From contig JANNXY010000041.1 in NCBI GenBank assembly GCA_031409775.1, positions 1 to 47,490 of the forward strand: a DNA stretch of 47,490 bases, in the 5' to 3' direction. The notes under the pieces are model-generated. The model saw nothing but the letters and a program-made list of their open reading frames with translations. It made no database searches and was not told where the DNA came from. The position numbers and the translations under genes were made by a program. This document shows, in pieces, positions 14,291-23,711 of the stretch; positions within the stretch are counted from its first letter, which is position 1; each line of letters starts with the position of its first letter. This DNA comes from JANNXY01 sp031409775 (GTDB lineage Bacteria; Patescibacteriota; Minisyncoccia; Phycocordibacterales; CAIZIN01).

Positions 14291-14331
14291 GTTGTAATGT
14301 ATATCTAGAAACAAACAAACCAAAATTAAAT

Positions 14332-14712
14332 ATGGCCAGTGAATTATATCCTGATACCAAACCAGTTTATCCAATAGACTTACCGTTCGATGTGGTCAAC
14401 GCTGCTTTAGCCGAATCCGGATTACATAAAGTTGCAGAAGGAATCTATGCTTTCATCAAAAGAAAAAAAAGTAAACTTAGAGCAAAAGTAATTTACGACC
14501 GAACACTATGGCAACCAGATACAACATTTTCTTCTGGTCATGATCACGAGCTCTATCAAACATTTGAGATGATTATAGAAGCAGATCCTACCAATAAATA
14601 TGAGCTCAGAGCCAGGATTATGCATTTTTTCAAACCCCGTGCAGAGAGCTTGAAAGTTTTGGATTATCCGGTAGGTATTAAGCTCATTGGCCCAGCAGAG
14701 AAAACAGCCTAA
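14332..14712 (+). CDS. Hypothetical protein
   Basis: 126 residues from ATG 14332 (MASELYPDTKP). An alpha/beta pattern with a Lys-rich segment (AFIKRKKSKLRAKV) is seen, with no signal peptide or membrane span. I do not recognise the family. The upstream reading frame starting at 14272 lies partly within the preceding terminator, so the internal ATG is preferred. It precedes trmD by 29 nt and may share its mRNA. Confidence 0.6.
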   Translation: MASELYPDTKPVYPIDLPFDVVNAALAESGLHKVAEGIYAFIKRKKSKLRAKVIYDRTLWQPDTTFSSGHDHELYQTFEMIIEADPTNKYELRARIMHFFKPRAESLKVLDYPVGIKLIGPAEKTA

Positions 14713-14741
14713 TACTGATTCTTGCTGTTGGCATTTTATTT

Positions 14742-15407
14742 ATGACATTTCATGTAGTTACATTATTTCCGACTAGCCTAGACTCATATATAAATGAGTC
14801 TATTTTGGCGCGTGCGCAGAAGGACAAGCTTATTAAAATCAAATTTTATAATCCGCGAGACTTTGTAAAGCCGACCAAAAGCCAAAAAGCAAACGAGAAT
14901 CCCTATCTCCGAGTAGATCACAAGCCATATGGCGGCGGACCAGGTATGATCATTCAAGCGGAACCTATCATCAAAGTTCTGTCCAAAATTCTAAGTAAAA
15001 TAAAAAAGGTAAAGATAATCCATCTAAGTCCAAGCGGGGAAAAGTTCACAACAGAATATGCCAAGTATGCTGCTAAAAAGTATAAGGATATAATCATCAT
15101 CTGCGGTCGCTACGAGGGCATCGATGCAAGGATAAAGAAAATATTTAAGGGAGATGAAATATCAGTAGGGGACTATGTGCTCACGGGCGGGGAGTTGCCA
15201 GCGATGATTATGATAGACTGTATCTCGAGGCAGATTCCTGGTGTCCTCGGGGATATCGCATCACTCGAAGAGTCCCGCGCAGCATCAGCGGATGTCTATA
15301 CCAGACCAGAAGTGATAAAGTATAAAAGTAGAAATTACAAAGTTCCCGAAGTCCTATTATCAGGCAATCATAAACTAATAGAAGAATGGCGAAGAGGTCA
15401 AAGGTAG
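14742..15407 (+). CDS. trmD: tRNA (guanine-N1)-methyltransferase
   Basis: 221 residues. The SPOUT-fold trefoil knot motifs are present: IICGRYEGIDARIKKIF, EISVGDYVLTGGELPAMIMID and the VLLSGNH end. PYGGGPGM lies near residue 65. TrmD methylates G37 of tRNAs with a G at position 36, which prevents frameshifting. The C-terminal domain is shorter than in E. coli (255). The 3' end overlaps the SET-domain gene by 22 nt. Confidence 0.94.
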   Translation: MTFHVVTLFPTSLDSYINESILARAQKDKLIKIKFYNPRDFVKPTKSQKANENPYLRVDHKPYGGGPGMIIQAEPIIKVLSKILSKIKKVKIIHLSPSGEKFTTEYAKYAAKKYKDIIIICGRYEGIDARIKKIFKGDEISVGDYVLTGGELPAMIMIDCISRQIPGVLGDIASLEESRAASADVYTRPEVIKYKSRNYKVPEVLLSGNHKLIEEWRRGQR

Positions 15408-15817
15408 GGAAATTCGTCCCCGGCGGATACAGATTGAAAGTAAAAAGAGCAACCCCGGGTGCAGGGCTGGGGCTGTTTGCGGTAGAGGAGATCCCCAAAG
15501 GTAAATGCATCATCGAATACGTAGGCCGGGTGATAAGCAAAGCCGAAGAATACACGATCGTAAGCAAATATTTATTTGAAATACACTCGAGGAAGACTAT
15601 AGACGGCAAGGCCCGCTCCAACACCGCGCGCTATGTGAACCATTCGTGCCGGGCCAATGCCGAGCCAGAGGTGAGGAACCATCGAGTATATATAATGAGC
15701 AAAAGGAAAATCAAACCTGGCGAAGAAATCACTTATGATTATGGCAAGGAATACTGGAAAGAATACATCAAGCCACACGGATGTAGGTGCGAGAAGTGCA
15801 AGGAAAAAATATGGTAA
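15386..15817 (+). CDS. SET-domain protein (lysine methyltransferase-like)
   Basis: 143 residues covering a complete SET domain: GLGLFAVEEIPKGKCIIEYVG, the pseudoknot motif RYVNHSCRANAE, then EEITYDYG. A post-SET-like Cys cluster (CRCEKC) follows, which in eukaryotic enzymes binds zinc. The family transfers methyl from SAM to protein lysines. It overlaps trmD by 22 nt. In bacteria such stand-alone SET proteins are uncommon and their targets mostly unknown; ribosomal or DNA-binding proteins are possible. Confidence 0.88.
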   Translation: MAKRSKVGKFVPGGYRLKVKRATPGAGLGLFAVEEIPKGKCIIEYVGRVISKAEEYTIVSKYLFEIHSRKTIDGKARSNTARYVNHSCRANAEPEVRNHRVYIMSKRKIKPGEEITYDYGKEYWKEYIKPHGCRCEKCKEKIW

Positions 15818-15820
15818 AAT
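15815..15820 (+). promoter_or_regulatory. -10 box before the RecB-like nuclease
   Basis: TAAAAT ends 6 nt before ATG 15827 and overlaps the stop region of the SET gene. Same leaderless geometry as other genes here; no clear -35. Confidence 0.4.
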
Positions 15821-15826
15821 AGCACT

Positions 15827-16681
15827 ATGCACAAACCTACAGACAATTCTCGGGACAAATTTAGTGCGGTGTGGGTATCGCATTCGTCAATGGGGGATTT
15901 CATCAAATGCCCGAGGCTCTATTATCTGCACAATGTTTATAAGAACAGCTCGAGACGCAAGATCAACATCACATCTCCCGCACTCGCGCTCGGTGTCGCT
16001 GTCCACGAAGTTCTGGAACCACTGTCATGGATCAAGTCAGAAGACAGGATGAAGGTGGATTTCAAAAGCGAATTTGATAAGGCTTGGAAGCCAGTCTCTG
16101 GTAAATTGGGCGGCTTCCGGAGTGTCGAGGAGGAAGCCGCCCAGAAAGAGCGCGGTTGGAAGATGATCGAGAGGGTGCTCGCACATCCGGAACCACTTCT
16201 TATTCCTACATTGAGGATGGGGGAGAGTCGCGAAGATCTACCAAATTTCTTCATTACACCAGAAGATAATATTATTTTATGCGGCAAGGTAGACTGGCTC
16301 CAATACAACGCACATGATGACAGCATTACCATACTGGATTTCAAGACTGGCAAATACGACGAGAACGAGGACTCACTACAGCTACCTATCTATACATTAC
16401 TAGTCAGTCATTTCAAAAGCAGACCGATATCAGGTGCCTCATACTGGTACCTCGACCGTGATGATGCTCCCAAACACAAGCCACTGCCCACGAAAGATGA
16501 GGCATTCGAAAAGGTAATAAAAGTCGCTAGACAGGTGGCCGCCACTAGGGCTTCTGGGGTCATGGAATGCCCAAATGGAAAAGAAGGTTGTAGGGAGTGT
16601 AAACCATTCGAAAAGATCCTCCGTGGCGAGGCAGAGCATGTCGGGGTGGGTGGGTATAACCAGGATTTGTATATTATATAA
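15827..16681 (+). CDS. PD-(D/E)XK nuclease, RecB/Cas4-like, probable Fe-S
   Basis: 284 residues. The nuclease core is visible: GVAVHEVLE (motif with His), then GKVDWLQ and ITILDFKTGK (Asp, Asp-X-Lys), then a QLPIY helix. One Cys near the N-terminus (KCPRLYYL) and three near the end (CPNGKEGCREC) match the four-Cys iron-sulphur arrangement of AddB and Cas4 nucleases. It probably acts as a single-strand exonuclease in repair or recombination. No cas genes are nearby, so a CRISPR role is unlikely. Its last bases contain the -35 of the rpoB promoter. Confidence 0.85.
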   Translation: MHKPTDNSRDKFSAVWVSHSSMGDFIKCPRLYYLHNVYKNSSRRKINITSPALALGVAVHEVLEPLSWIKSEDRMKVDFKSEFDKAWKPVSGKLGGFRSVEEEAAQKERGWKMIERVLAHPEPLLIPTLRMGESREDLPNFFITPEDNIILCGKVDWLQYNAHDDSITILDFKTGKYDENEDSLQLPIYTLLVSHFKSRPISGASYWYLDRDDAPKHKPLPTKDEAFEKVIKVARQVAATRASGVMECPNGKEGCRECKPFEKILRGEAEHVGVGGYNQDLYII

Positions 16682-16695
16682 GCCTATGCTATAAT
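16667..16695 (+). promoter_or_regulatory. Promoter of rpoB
   Basis: TTGTAT (16667-16672), a 17-nt spacer and TATAAT (16690-16695). The ATG at 16713 is 17 nt beyond the -10, so this gene has a short leader of about 10 nt. Confidence 0.6.
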
Positions 16696-16712
16696 CTGCA
16701 GGATTGTAATGA

Positions 16713-19700
16713 ATGAGTTATGGGCAATCACATTACCCCTCGCGTGTCTATAATTTAATATTTCATATGCATAAATCTATCAGTAAATCTTCTGGGGGCA
16801 GAGAGAAGAAGTTTTTCGGTAAATTCAAGAAGCCGTACATCGAGATCCCGAACCTAGTGATCGGTCAGAATAATTCATTCAAATGGTTACGTGAAAAGGG
16901 TCTAAATGACGTACTGTCTGAATTCACTGCTATCAAGGACTATTCCGGCAAGAAATTCGAGCTATCGTTTACAGACTTCACACTTGAAGATGCCAAATAC
17001 GATGAATGGCATGCCAAAGAAAACAAGCTGTCTTTCGAGGCATCGCTCAAGGTAAACGTGAGACTGGTAAACAAGATAGCTGGTACGACCAAGGAGCAAG
17101 AGATATTTATGGCTGACCTACCGCTCATGACGAGGAATGGTACATTTATAATAAACGGTATCGAGCGTGTGATCGTCCCACAGCTAGCTAGATCATTCGG
17201 TATTTTCTTTACCGAGAATGAAGTCCGTGGCAAGAGATACTTCGGTGCCAAGATAATCCCATCCCGTGGAACATGGATCGAAGTAGAAACCGAGTCAGAT
17301 GATGCAGTATATGTACGCATAGACAAGAACCGTAAATTCCCGATCACCACACTACTGCGCGCACTCGGTGCAGCGACAGATGACGATATCCTCGCACTGT
17401 TTGCAGGAGATCCAGAGGCCAAACACGGCATAGAGGTAACCCTGGCCAAAGATCCCGTCAAGACTCCGAACGATGCATATATAGAGATATACAAACGCCT
17501 AAGGGACGGCGACCTAGCTACAGTAGACAATGCGAGAGAGTTTGTTAAATCCATATTTGATGCAGAGAGATACGACCTACACCGCGTAGGACGATACAGA
17601 TTCAACAAACGTTTCGGCAAGTCACTCGAAGAAAAAGACCTCGAGAGATTCACTCTATCTGTAGACGACCTAGTCACCACTATTTCTCATTCGATCAAAC
17701 TCAACCACACTCCTGATGCTGTGCCAGACGATATCGACCATATGGGATCACGACGCGTCCGATATGTAGGAGAAATGCTCCAGGGCAAGATCCGTGTAGG
17801 TATGGCCCAGATGAAGCGCAATATTCAGAACCGCATGTCGACTATAGATACCGACGCGATACTGCCTGTGCAGTTCATCTCCCCACGGCCACTACAGGCT
17901 CGTATCAAAGAGTTTTTCACTACCAACCAGCTTTCACAATTCATGCAGCAGGAGAATGCTCTAGCCGAGCTCGAGCACATGAGGACCATATCTGCCCTAG
18001 GTCCCGGTGGACTATCACGTGAGCGCGCTGGGTTCGAAGTCCGCGATGTACATCCATCTCACTACGGCCGCGTATGTCCAATACATACTCCCGAGGGTCA
18101 GAACATCGGACTTATCCTCCGCCTATCAGCTTATGCTAGGACCAACGAGTTCGGCATGATCGAGACTCCGTATGTCAAGGTAAAGAATGGCAAGATCACT
18201 GGCGAAGTCGTATACATGAACGCTCTCGAAGAAGAGAAATACAACATTGCTCATGCATCTATCAACTACGACGATAAAGGCAATATAACAGACCAGGAAG
18301 TAGAGGTACGTCAGTCAGGCGGCAAGCCGGCGGTAGTTCCTGCTGCAGATGTTCACTATATGGACGTGGCTACGAACCAGCCATTTGCGATCACTACATC
18401 TATGATCCCGTTCCTCAACCACGATGACGCGAACCGCGCACTCATGGGATCCAACATGCAGAAACAGGCAGTGCCGTGTATCATCCCAGAAGCACCATAC
18501 GTGGCTACGGGTATTGAGGAGCGTGCTATCGAAGACACCGGACGTATCATCACATCAGATGCAGATGGTAGCGTATCCCGGGTAGATGCGCGTAGCATCA
18601 CCGTTACAGATACCAAAGGCAAAGACCACAAATACCCACTAGTACGATTCAGTAGAACCAACGGATTTACTTCATTCCACCAGCGCCCTACAGTTGACCT
18701 CGATCAGAAGGTCAAGAAAGGTGACCTACTAGCTGACATGTCGGTATCTGACCACGGCCAGATGTCACTCGGTCAGAACGTACTTGTAGCATTTATGACT
18801 TGGTCTGGATCCAACTACGAGGATGCGATCATTCTCTCAGAGAGACTGGTAAAGGAAAGTAAATTTACATCAATACACCTAGAAGAATTCGTAGTAAATG
18901 TTCGCGATACCAAACTAGGACCCGAAGTCACCACATGTGACATCCCTAACGTAGGTGAGCTCAAGCTAAAGAACCTCGATGCAGATGGAATCATTCGCGT
19001 TGGTGCAGAAGTTCGCGCAGGGGATATACTAGTGGGCAAAGTAACTCCAAAAGGGGAAACCCAGCTCACACCAGAAGAGAGATTGCTCCGATCAATATTT
19101 GGCGAGAAGGCCAAAGATGTGAAAGACACTTCCAAGCGCATGGAATCTGGTAAGCGTGGTCGTGTTATCGGTATCAAGGTATTTTCCAGAGAGCGTGGAG
19201 ACAAGCTAGAATCAGGAATTATCAAGAGAATTCATATTGAAATTGCACAGCTCCGCAACATATCAGTAGGAGACAAGCTAGCGGGACGTCACGGTAACAA
19301 AGGTGTAATCTCCCGTATTCTACCAGTCGAAGACATGCCATACATGGAAGACGGCACACCGATCGACATGATACTTACACCGCTTGGAGTACCGTCTCGT
19401 ATGAATCTCGGACAGATTCTCGAACTTCACCTAGGTATGGCTGCAGCGAAGCTCAACTACCAGGCTATCGTTCCACCGTTCGCAGGAGCAACAGATACCG
19501 AGATCAAGCAGGAGTTGGTCAAAGCGGGTCTCCCAGAAGACGGCAAGATACAGCTCTATGACGGTCGCGATGGACAGGCATTCCAGCAGAGGACAGCTGT
19601 AGGATACATGTACATCCTCAAACTACATCACATGGTAGAAGACAAGATTCACATGCGATCTATCGGACCGTACTCGCTCATCACCCAGCAGCCACTCGGA

Positions 19701-19997
19701 GGCAAGGCGCAAAACGGAGGTCAGAGGTTCGGAGAAATGGAGGTGTGGGCGCTTCTCGGTCATGGAGCAGCATATACACTACGAGAAATGCTTACTTATA
19801 AATCAGATGACATCGTAGGACGCAGCGAGGCATTTGACTCGATAGTCAAAGCAGAGAGGATCGAAGCTCCGAATGTCCCAGCATCATTCCATGTAGTGCT
19901 CAGCACTTTGCGAGGACTAGCACTCGATGTCGATTTGAAACGCGAAGGCCAAATAGTCGAAAGGTCAAAGAAAAAGCGCGAGGATTTCCAAAACTAA
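16713..19997 (+). CDS. rpoB: RNA polymerase beta subunit
   Basis: 1,094 residues, shorter than E. coli RpoB (1,342), as in other reduced genomes. Key blocks are present: the rifampicin-pocket area (FFTTNQLSQFMQQENALAEL, then GPGGLSRERAGFEVRDVHPSHYGR), TPEGQNIGLI, GNKGVISRILPVEDMPY and the C-terminal GGKAQNGGQRFGEMEVWAL. With RpoC it forms the catalytic core. In the rifampicin region the usual D516 and H526 equivalents read Q (MQQEN) and E (LSRER); whether this alters drug binding is not known from sequence. rpoC follows after 12 nt. Confidence 0.98.
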   Translation: MSYGQSHYPSRVYNLIFHMHKSISKSSGGREKKFFGKFKKPYIEIPNLVIGQNNSFKWLREKGLNDVLSEFTAIKDYSGKKFELSFTDFTLEDAKYDEWHAKENKLSFEASLKVNVRLVNKIAGTTKEQEIFMADLPLMTRNGTFIINGIERVIVPQLARSFGIFFTENEVRGKRYFGAKIIPSRGTWIEVETESDDAVYVRIDKNRKFPITTLLRALGAATDDDILALFAGDPEAKHGIEVTLAKDPVKTPNDAYIEIYKRLRDGDLATVDNAREFVKSIFDAERYDLHRVGRYRFNKRFGKSLEEKDLERFTLSVDDLVTTISHSIKLNHTPDAVPDDIDHMGSRRVRYVGEMLQGKIRVGMAQMKRNIQNRMSTIDTDAILPVQFISPRPLQARIKEFFTTNQLSQFMQQENALAELEHMRTISALGPGGLSRERAGFEVRDVHPSHYGRVCPIHTPEGQNIGLILRLSAYARTNEFGMIETPYVKVKNGKITGEVVYMNALEEEKYNIAHASINYDDKGNITDQEVEVRQSGGKPAVVPAADVHYMDVATNQPFAITTSMIPFLNHDDANRALMGSNMQKQAVPCIIPEAPYVATGIEERAIEDTGRIITSDADGSVSRVDARSITVTDTKGKDHKYPLVRFSRTNGFTSFHQRPTVDLDQKVKKGDLLADMSVSDHGQMSLGQNVLVAFMTWSGSNYEDAIILSERLVKESKFTSIHLEEFVVNVRDTKLGPEVTTCDIPNVGELKLKNLDADGIIRVGAEVRAGDILVGKVTPKGETQLTPEERLLRSIFGEKAKDVKDTSKRMESGKRGRVIGIKVFSRERGDKLESGIIKRIHIEIAQLRNISVGDKLAGRHGNKGVISRILPVEDMPYMEDGTPIDMILTPLGVPSRMNLGQILELHLGMAAAKLNYQAIVPPFAGATDTEIKQELVKAGLPEDGKIQLYDGRDGQAFQQRTAVGYMYILKLHHMVEDKIHMRSIGPYSLITQQPLGGKAQNGGQRFGEMEVWALLGHGAAYTLREMLTYKSDDIVGRSEAFDSIVKAERIEAPNVPASFHVVLSTLRGLALDVDLKREGQIVERSKKKREDFQN

Positions 19998-20003
19998 TAA
20001 TAT
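19998..20003 (+). promoter_or_regulatory. Possible internal -10 before rpoC
   Basis: TAATAT ends 6 nt before ATG 20010 in an AT-rich 12-nt gap. It may provide an internal leaderless rpoC transcript in addition to read-through from rpoB. Confidence 0.35.
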
Positions 20004-20009
20004 AATTAT

Positions 20010-23000
20010 ATGAGCATGAAAAACACAATCAAAGATCTAAACGATTTCGACTCCATCTCACTCAAAGTGGCTTCACCTGAGCGAATACTCGAATGGTCAT
20101 ACGGAGAAGTCACCAAACCAGAAACGATGAACTACCGAACTCAGCGTAGCGAGAAGAACGGCCTATTTGACGAGAAAATATTTGGACCTGATAAAGACTA
20201 TGAATGTTACTGTGGCAAATACCGTGGCATCAGGTACAAGGGAATTCTTTGTGAGAAATGTGGAGTAGAAATCACACGTTCTATAGTACGCAGAGAGCGT
20301 ATGGGACATATTGGGCTCGCTACACCCGTCGCGCACATCTGGTTCCTACGAAGCATGCCTTCTAGACTCGGACTAATCCTCGGCATGTCAGGAGGGGACT
20401 TGGAGAAAGTAGTTTACTTTGCTGGGTACCTCATCACGGAGGTATTCGAAGACGAGCGTACACGATTCCTCGCAGACCTAGACTCAGAATACAAGTCAAA
20501 GGTAAAATCACTTCAGGACGAGAAGACCAAAGACGCTATCAAAGACCTCCTCCTCGAAACGAGGAAAGAGATAGAGAGCATCCAACAAGGGGTTGTACTA
20601 GACGAAGTCCAGTATCATAAATATTCACTAAAGTACGGCACGCTATTTGATGCATCTATCGGAGCAGAAGCTCTGTACAGGATCTGCAAGAGTCTCAACC
20701 TCGCAGAATTGCTAGGGAACCTCGAAGCTTCGGTAGACAAGTCCACAGCAGGAGAGAGAGACAAATTGAACAAGAGAATAGGACTTATCAAGTCGATGCT
20801 TTCATCAGGTGTTCGCCCAGAGTGGATGTTCCTCACACAGCTACCAGTTATCCCAGCCGGACTAAGACCGATGGTAACACTCGAAGGTGGACGTCATGCT
20901 ACATCAGATGTAAACGACCTCTACCGCCGTGTGATCAACAGAAACAACCGCTTGAAGAAGCTTATTGAAATCCATGCACCAGACGTGATCCTACGTAACG
21001 AGAAGAGAATCCTACAGGAAGCCGTAGATGCTCTAGTCGACAACTCTATGAGACAGGGTGCTGCAGCAACCGCAGGAGCCAACCCCCTACAGCGTCGACC
21101 GCTCAAGTCACTCGCAGATAACCTCAAGGGCAAGCGAGGACTGTTCCGCGGAAACCTCCTAGGAAAGCGAGTAGACTATTCTGGACGTTCCGTGATCGTC
21201 GTGGGTCCTACTCTGGCGCTTGACCAGTGTGGTCTTCCGAAGCATATGGCTCTAGAATTATTCAAGCCATTTGTAATATCAGGACTTCTCCAGCGAGAGT
21301 TGGCATTCAACATCCGCGGAGCTACCAGACTGATCGAAGATTCTGTCCCGGAAGTTTGGGAGATACTCGAAGAAGCGATCCAGGGCAAATACGTATTGCT
21401 CAACCGTGCTCCTACACTTCACAGACTTGGTATACAGGCATTTCGACCGACCCTTATCGAAGGCGATGCTATCCAGGTTCACCCACTCGTATGTACTGCG
21501 TTCAACGCGGACTTCGACGGAGACCAGATGGCAGTACATGTACCACTATCAGAGGAGGCACAGCTAGAAGCACGAGAAGTAATGGCAGCGGATAAAAACG
21601 TACTTAAACCAGGAAACGGAGATCCGACAGTTGTAGCTAAGCTTCTCGATATCGTACTCGGATGTTTCTGGATGACCAAGACACTAGTAGGTGAGAAGGG
21701 TGAAGGCAAGATATTTGCATCACCGAACGAAGCTATCACTGCATTGGATTTCGGTGTGGTTAGCCCTCGTGCCAAGATCAAGGTTCTCGGAACTGACGAG
21801 AGTCGCTATGCCAAGTTCGAAGGCAGGCCGTTCGAGACATCAGTAGGTAGGCTCCTGTTCAACACTGTACTCCCAGAAGACTATCCATTTATCAATGATG
21901 AATTGGATAAAAAACGCATGGGTGTGCTCGTCGACGACATGATATCTATATACGGTGTGAACAAAATTGCTATCATTCTAGACCGTATTAAACATTTCGG
22001 ATTTACTTACGCTACATACGCAGGTATCACATGGGGAATCGACGATGTAGTAGATCCCGAAGAGAAGCAGGAGATCATTGCGAATGCAAAGAAAGAAGCC
22101 GGAACCATCGTAGAACAGTATAGCGAAGGTCTGCTGTCGAACGAAGAGCGATTCCGCAAAGTGATCGAAATCTGGCAAGAAGCCAAGGCTAAAATCGAGT
22201 CAGTGATGGAGAAGGCGTTCAAGGTCCACGGTCCTGTATACGACATGGTGAAATCCGGTGCTAGAGGATCTCTAGGTAACATCACCCAGATGGCGGGTAT
22301 CAAAGGTCTCATTCAGAACACTGCTGGCGAGACTATCGAGTTCCCGATCCTATCTGCCTACAAAGGCGGTCTAACTCCTATCGAGTATTTCATTACTACC
22401 CACGGTGCCCGCAAAGGTATGACAGACACAGCGCTCAACACAGCCAAGGCCGGTTACCTAACCCGCAAACTATTCTCTGTAGCACAGGACGTGACTATTT
22501 CTTCCAAAGATTGTAACACCAAAGAGTTCGTGGTTATCTCAGCTGATAGTGACTCAGGAATCGCAATCCCTATTTCCAAGAAAATCCGCGGTAGAATAAT
22601 AGCTGAAGCTGTCAAAGACGTCAGTGGCAAGACATTGTTCGAGAAAGGTCATCTGATTTCCAAGCTCGATGCCAAGGCTATCGAGGATGCCGGGGTCAAG
22701 GATGTCCATGTCCGATCTCCACTAACTTGTAAAATGCATCAGGGAATCTGCTCTATGTGTTACGGACTAGATCTTGGCAAAAACAAACTTGTTGATCTAG
22801 GAGAAGCCGTAGGAACTGTTGCCGCACAAGCTATCGGTGAACCAGGTACCCAGCTCACTATGCGTACATTCCACGCTGGAGGAGTAGCAGCGGTAGGAGG
22901 AGACATCACATCTGGGCTACCCCGAGTAGAGGAGGTATTCGAGAAGCGTATGCCCAAGAACCCCGCAGTAGTGAGCAAGACTGCAGGTGAAGTAACAGAA

Positions 23001-23705
23001 GTAAAAACTCACGGCAAAGAAAAAATCATCAAGATTCTTTCTGATGTTGGAGACAAATCTCTAAAGGCCAAAGACGCCGAGATCGAATACTCATTCCATT
23101 TCAAACGCACACCTCTTGTCCGTGTAGGAGACAGGGTAGAGAAAGGTCAGATCATTACCGATGGTTCTGCTTCAATAGACGATGTGTTCAAGTATGGAGG
23201 CAAGGAAAAGGCTCAGAACTACATCATCACAGAGGTAAACAAGCTCTATGAACTACAGGGAGAGACCGTATCTAGAAAGCACATCGAAGTTATCGTGCAC
23301 CAGATGTTTAGTCCCCTAAAGATAAAGAACGCAGGGGATACATTGTTCTCTGTAGGTGACATGATAACCAAAGGTGATCTAGAGAGAGTAAACGCTCGAC
23401 TACGTGCCGATGACAAAGAAGTTGCATCAGGCGAGCCTGCAGTACTTGGTATCACCGAGGTGTCACTATCTCGGAGGAGCTTCCTATCTGCTGCATCATT
23501 CCAGCATACAAACCGTGTTCTCATCCAGGCAGCTGTTCGCGGAAGTATCGAGGAGCTGTCAGGACTCAAAGAAAACGTAATCATTGGTCGTCTCATCCCA
23601 GCTGGTACAGGATTCGAAGGAAGTGAGAAACACAAGATGATAAAGACTCTGCAGGACTCACTCAAGCCATTTGAAAATAACTGGGAAGAAACTGAAAGAT
23701 CATAA
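20010..23705 (+). CDS. rpoC: RNA polymerase beta' subunit
   Basis: 1,231 residues. The N-terminal zinc ribbon is CYCGKYRG with CEKCGVEI, and the catalytic triad motif NADFDGDQMAV lies at 499-509. The bridge/trigger region includes TAKAGYLTRKL and GEPGTQLTMRTFHAGG. A second zinc site is formed by DCNTKEF, CKMHQGICSMC. A second in-frame ATG lies two codons in. It is followed by dnaG after only 6 nt. Confidence 0.98.
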   Translation: MSMKNTIKDLNDFDSISLKVASPERILEWSYGEVTKPETMNYRTQRSEKNGLFDEKIFGPDKDYECYCGKYRGIRYKGILCEKCGVEITRSIVRRERMGHIGLATPVAHIWFLRSMPSRLGLILGMSGGDLEKVVYFAGYLITEVFEDERTRFLADLDSEYKSKVKSLQDEKTKDAIKDLLLETRKEIESIQQGVVLDEVQYHKYSLKYGTLFDASIGAEALYRICKSLNLAELLGNLEASVDKSTAGERDKLNKRIGLIKSMLSSGVRPEWMFLTQLPVIPAGLRPMVTLEGGRHATSDVNDLYRRVINRNNRLKKLIEIHAPDVILRNEKRILQEAVDALVDNSMRQGAAATAGANPLQRRPLKSLADNLKGKRGLFRGNLLGKRVDYSGRSVIVVGPTLALDQCGLPKHMALELFKPFVISGLLQRELAFNIRGATRLIEDSVPEVWEILEEAIQGKYVLLNRAPTLHRLGIQAFRPTLIEGDAIQVHPLVCTAFNADFDGDQMAVHVPLSEEAQLEAREVMAADKNVLKPGNGDPTVVAKLLDIVLGCFWMTKTLVGEKGEGKIFASPNEAITALDFGVVSPRAKIKVLGTDESRYAKFEGRPFETSVGRLLFNTVLPEDYPFINDELDKKRMGVLVDDMISIYGVNKIAIILDRIKHFGFTYATYAGITWGIDDVVDPEEKQEIIANAKKEAGTIVEQYSEGLLSNEERFRKVIEIWQEAKAKIESVMEKAFKVHGPVYDMVKSGARGSLGNITQMAGIKGLIQNTAGETIEFPILSAYKGGLTPIEYFITTHGARKGMTDTALNTAKAGYLTRKLFSVAQDVTISSKDCNTKEFVVISADSDSGIAIPISKKIRGRIIAEAVKDVSGKTLFEKGHLISKLDAKAIEDAGVKDVHVRSPLTCKMHQGICSMCYGLDLGKNKLVDLGEAVGTVAAQAIGEPGTQLTMRTFHAGGVAAVGGDITSGLPRVEEVFEKRMPKNPAVVSKTAGEVTEVKTHGKEKIIKILSDVGDKSLKAKDAEIEYSFHFKRTPLVRVGDRVEKGQIITDGSASIDDVFKYGGKEKAQNYIITEVNKLYELQGETVSRKHIEVIVHQMFSPLKIKNAGDTLFSVGDMITKGDLERVNARLRADDKEVASGEPAVLGITEVSLSRRSFLSAASFQHTNRVLIQAAVRGSIEELSGLKENVIIGRLIPAGTGFEGSEKHKMIKTLQDSLKPFENNWEETERS

Positions 23706-23711
23706 CCATCC

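Noticed and set aside
16940..17680. 246-codon minus-strand frame inside rpoB
   Set aside because: Antisense shadow of rpoB; no start signals or family.
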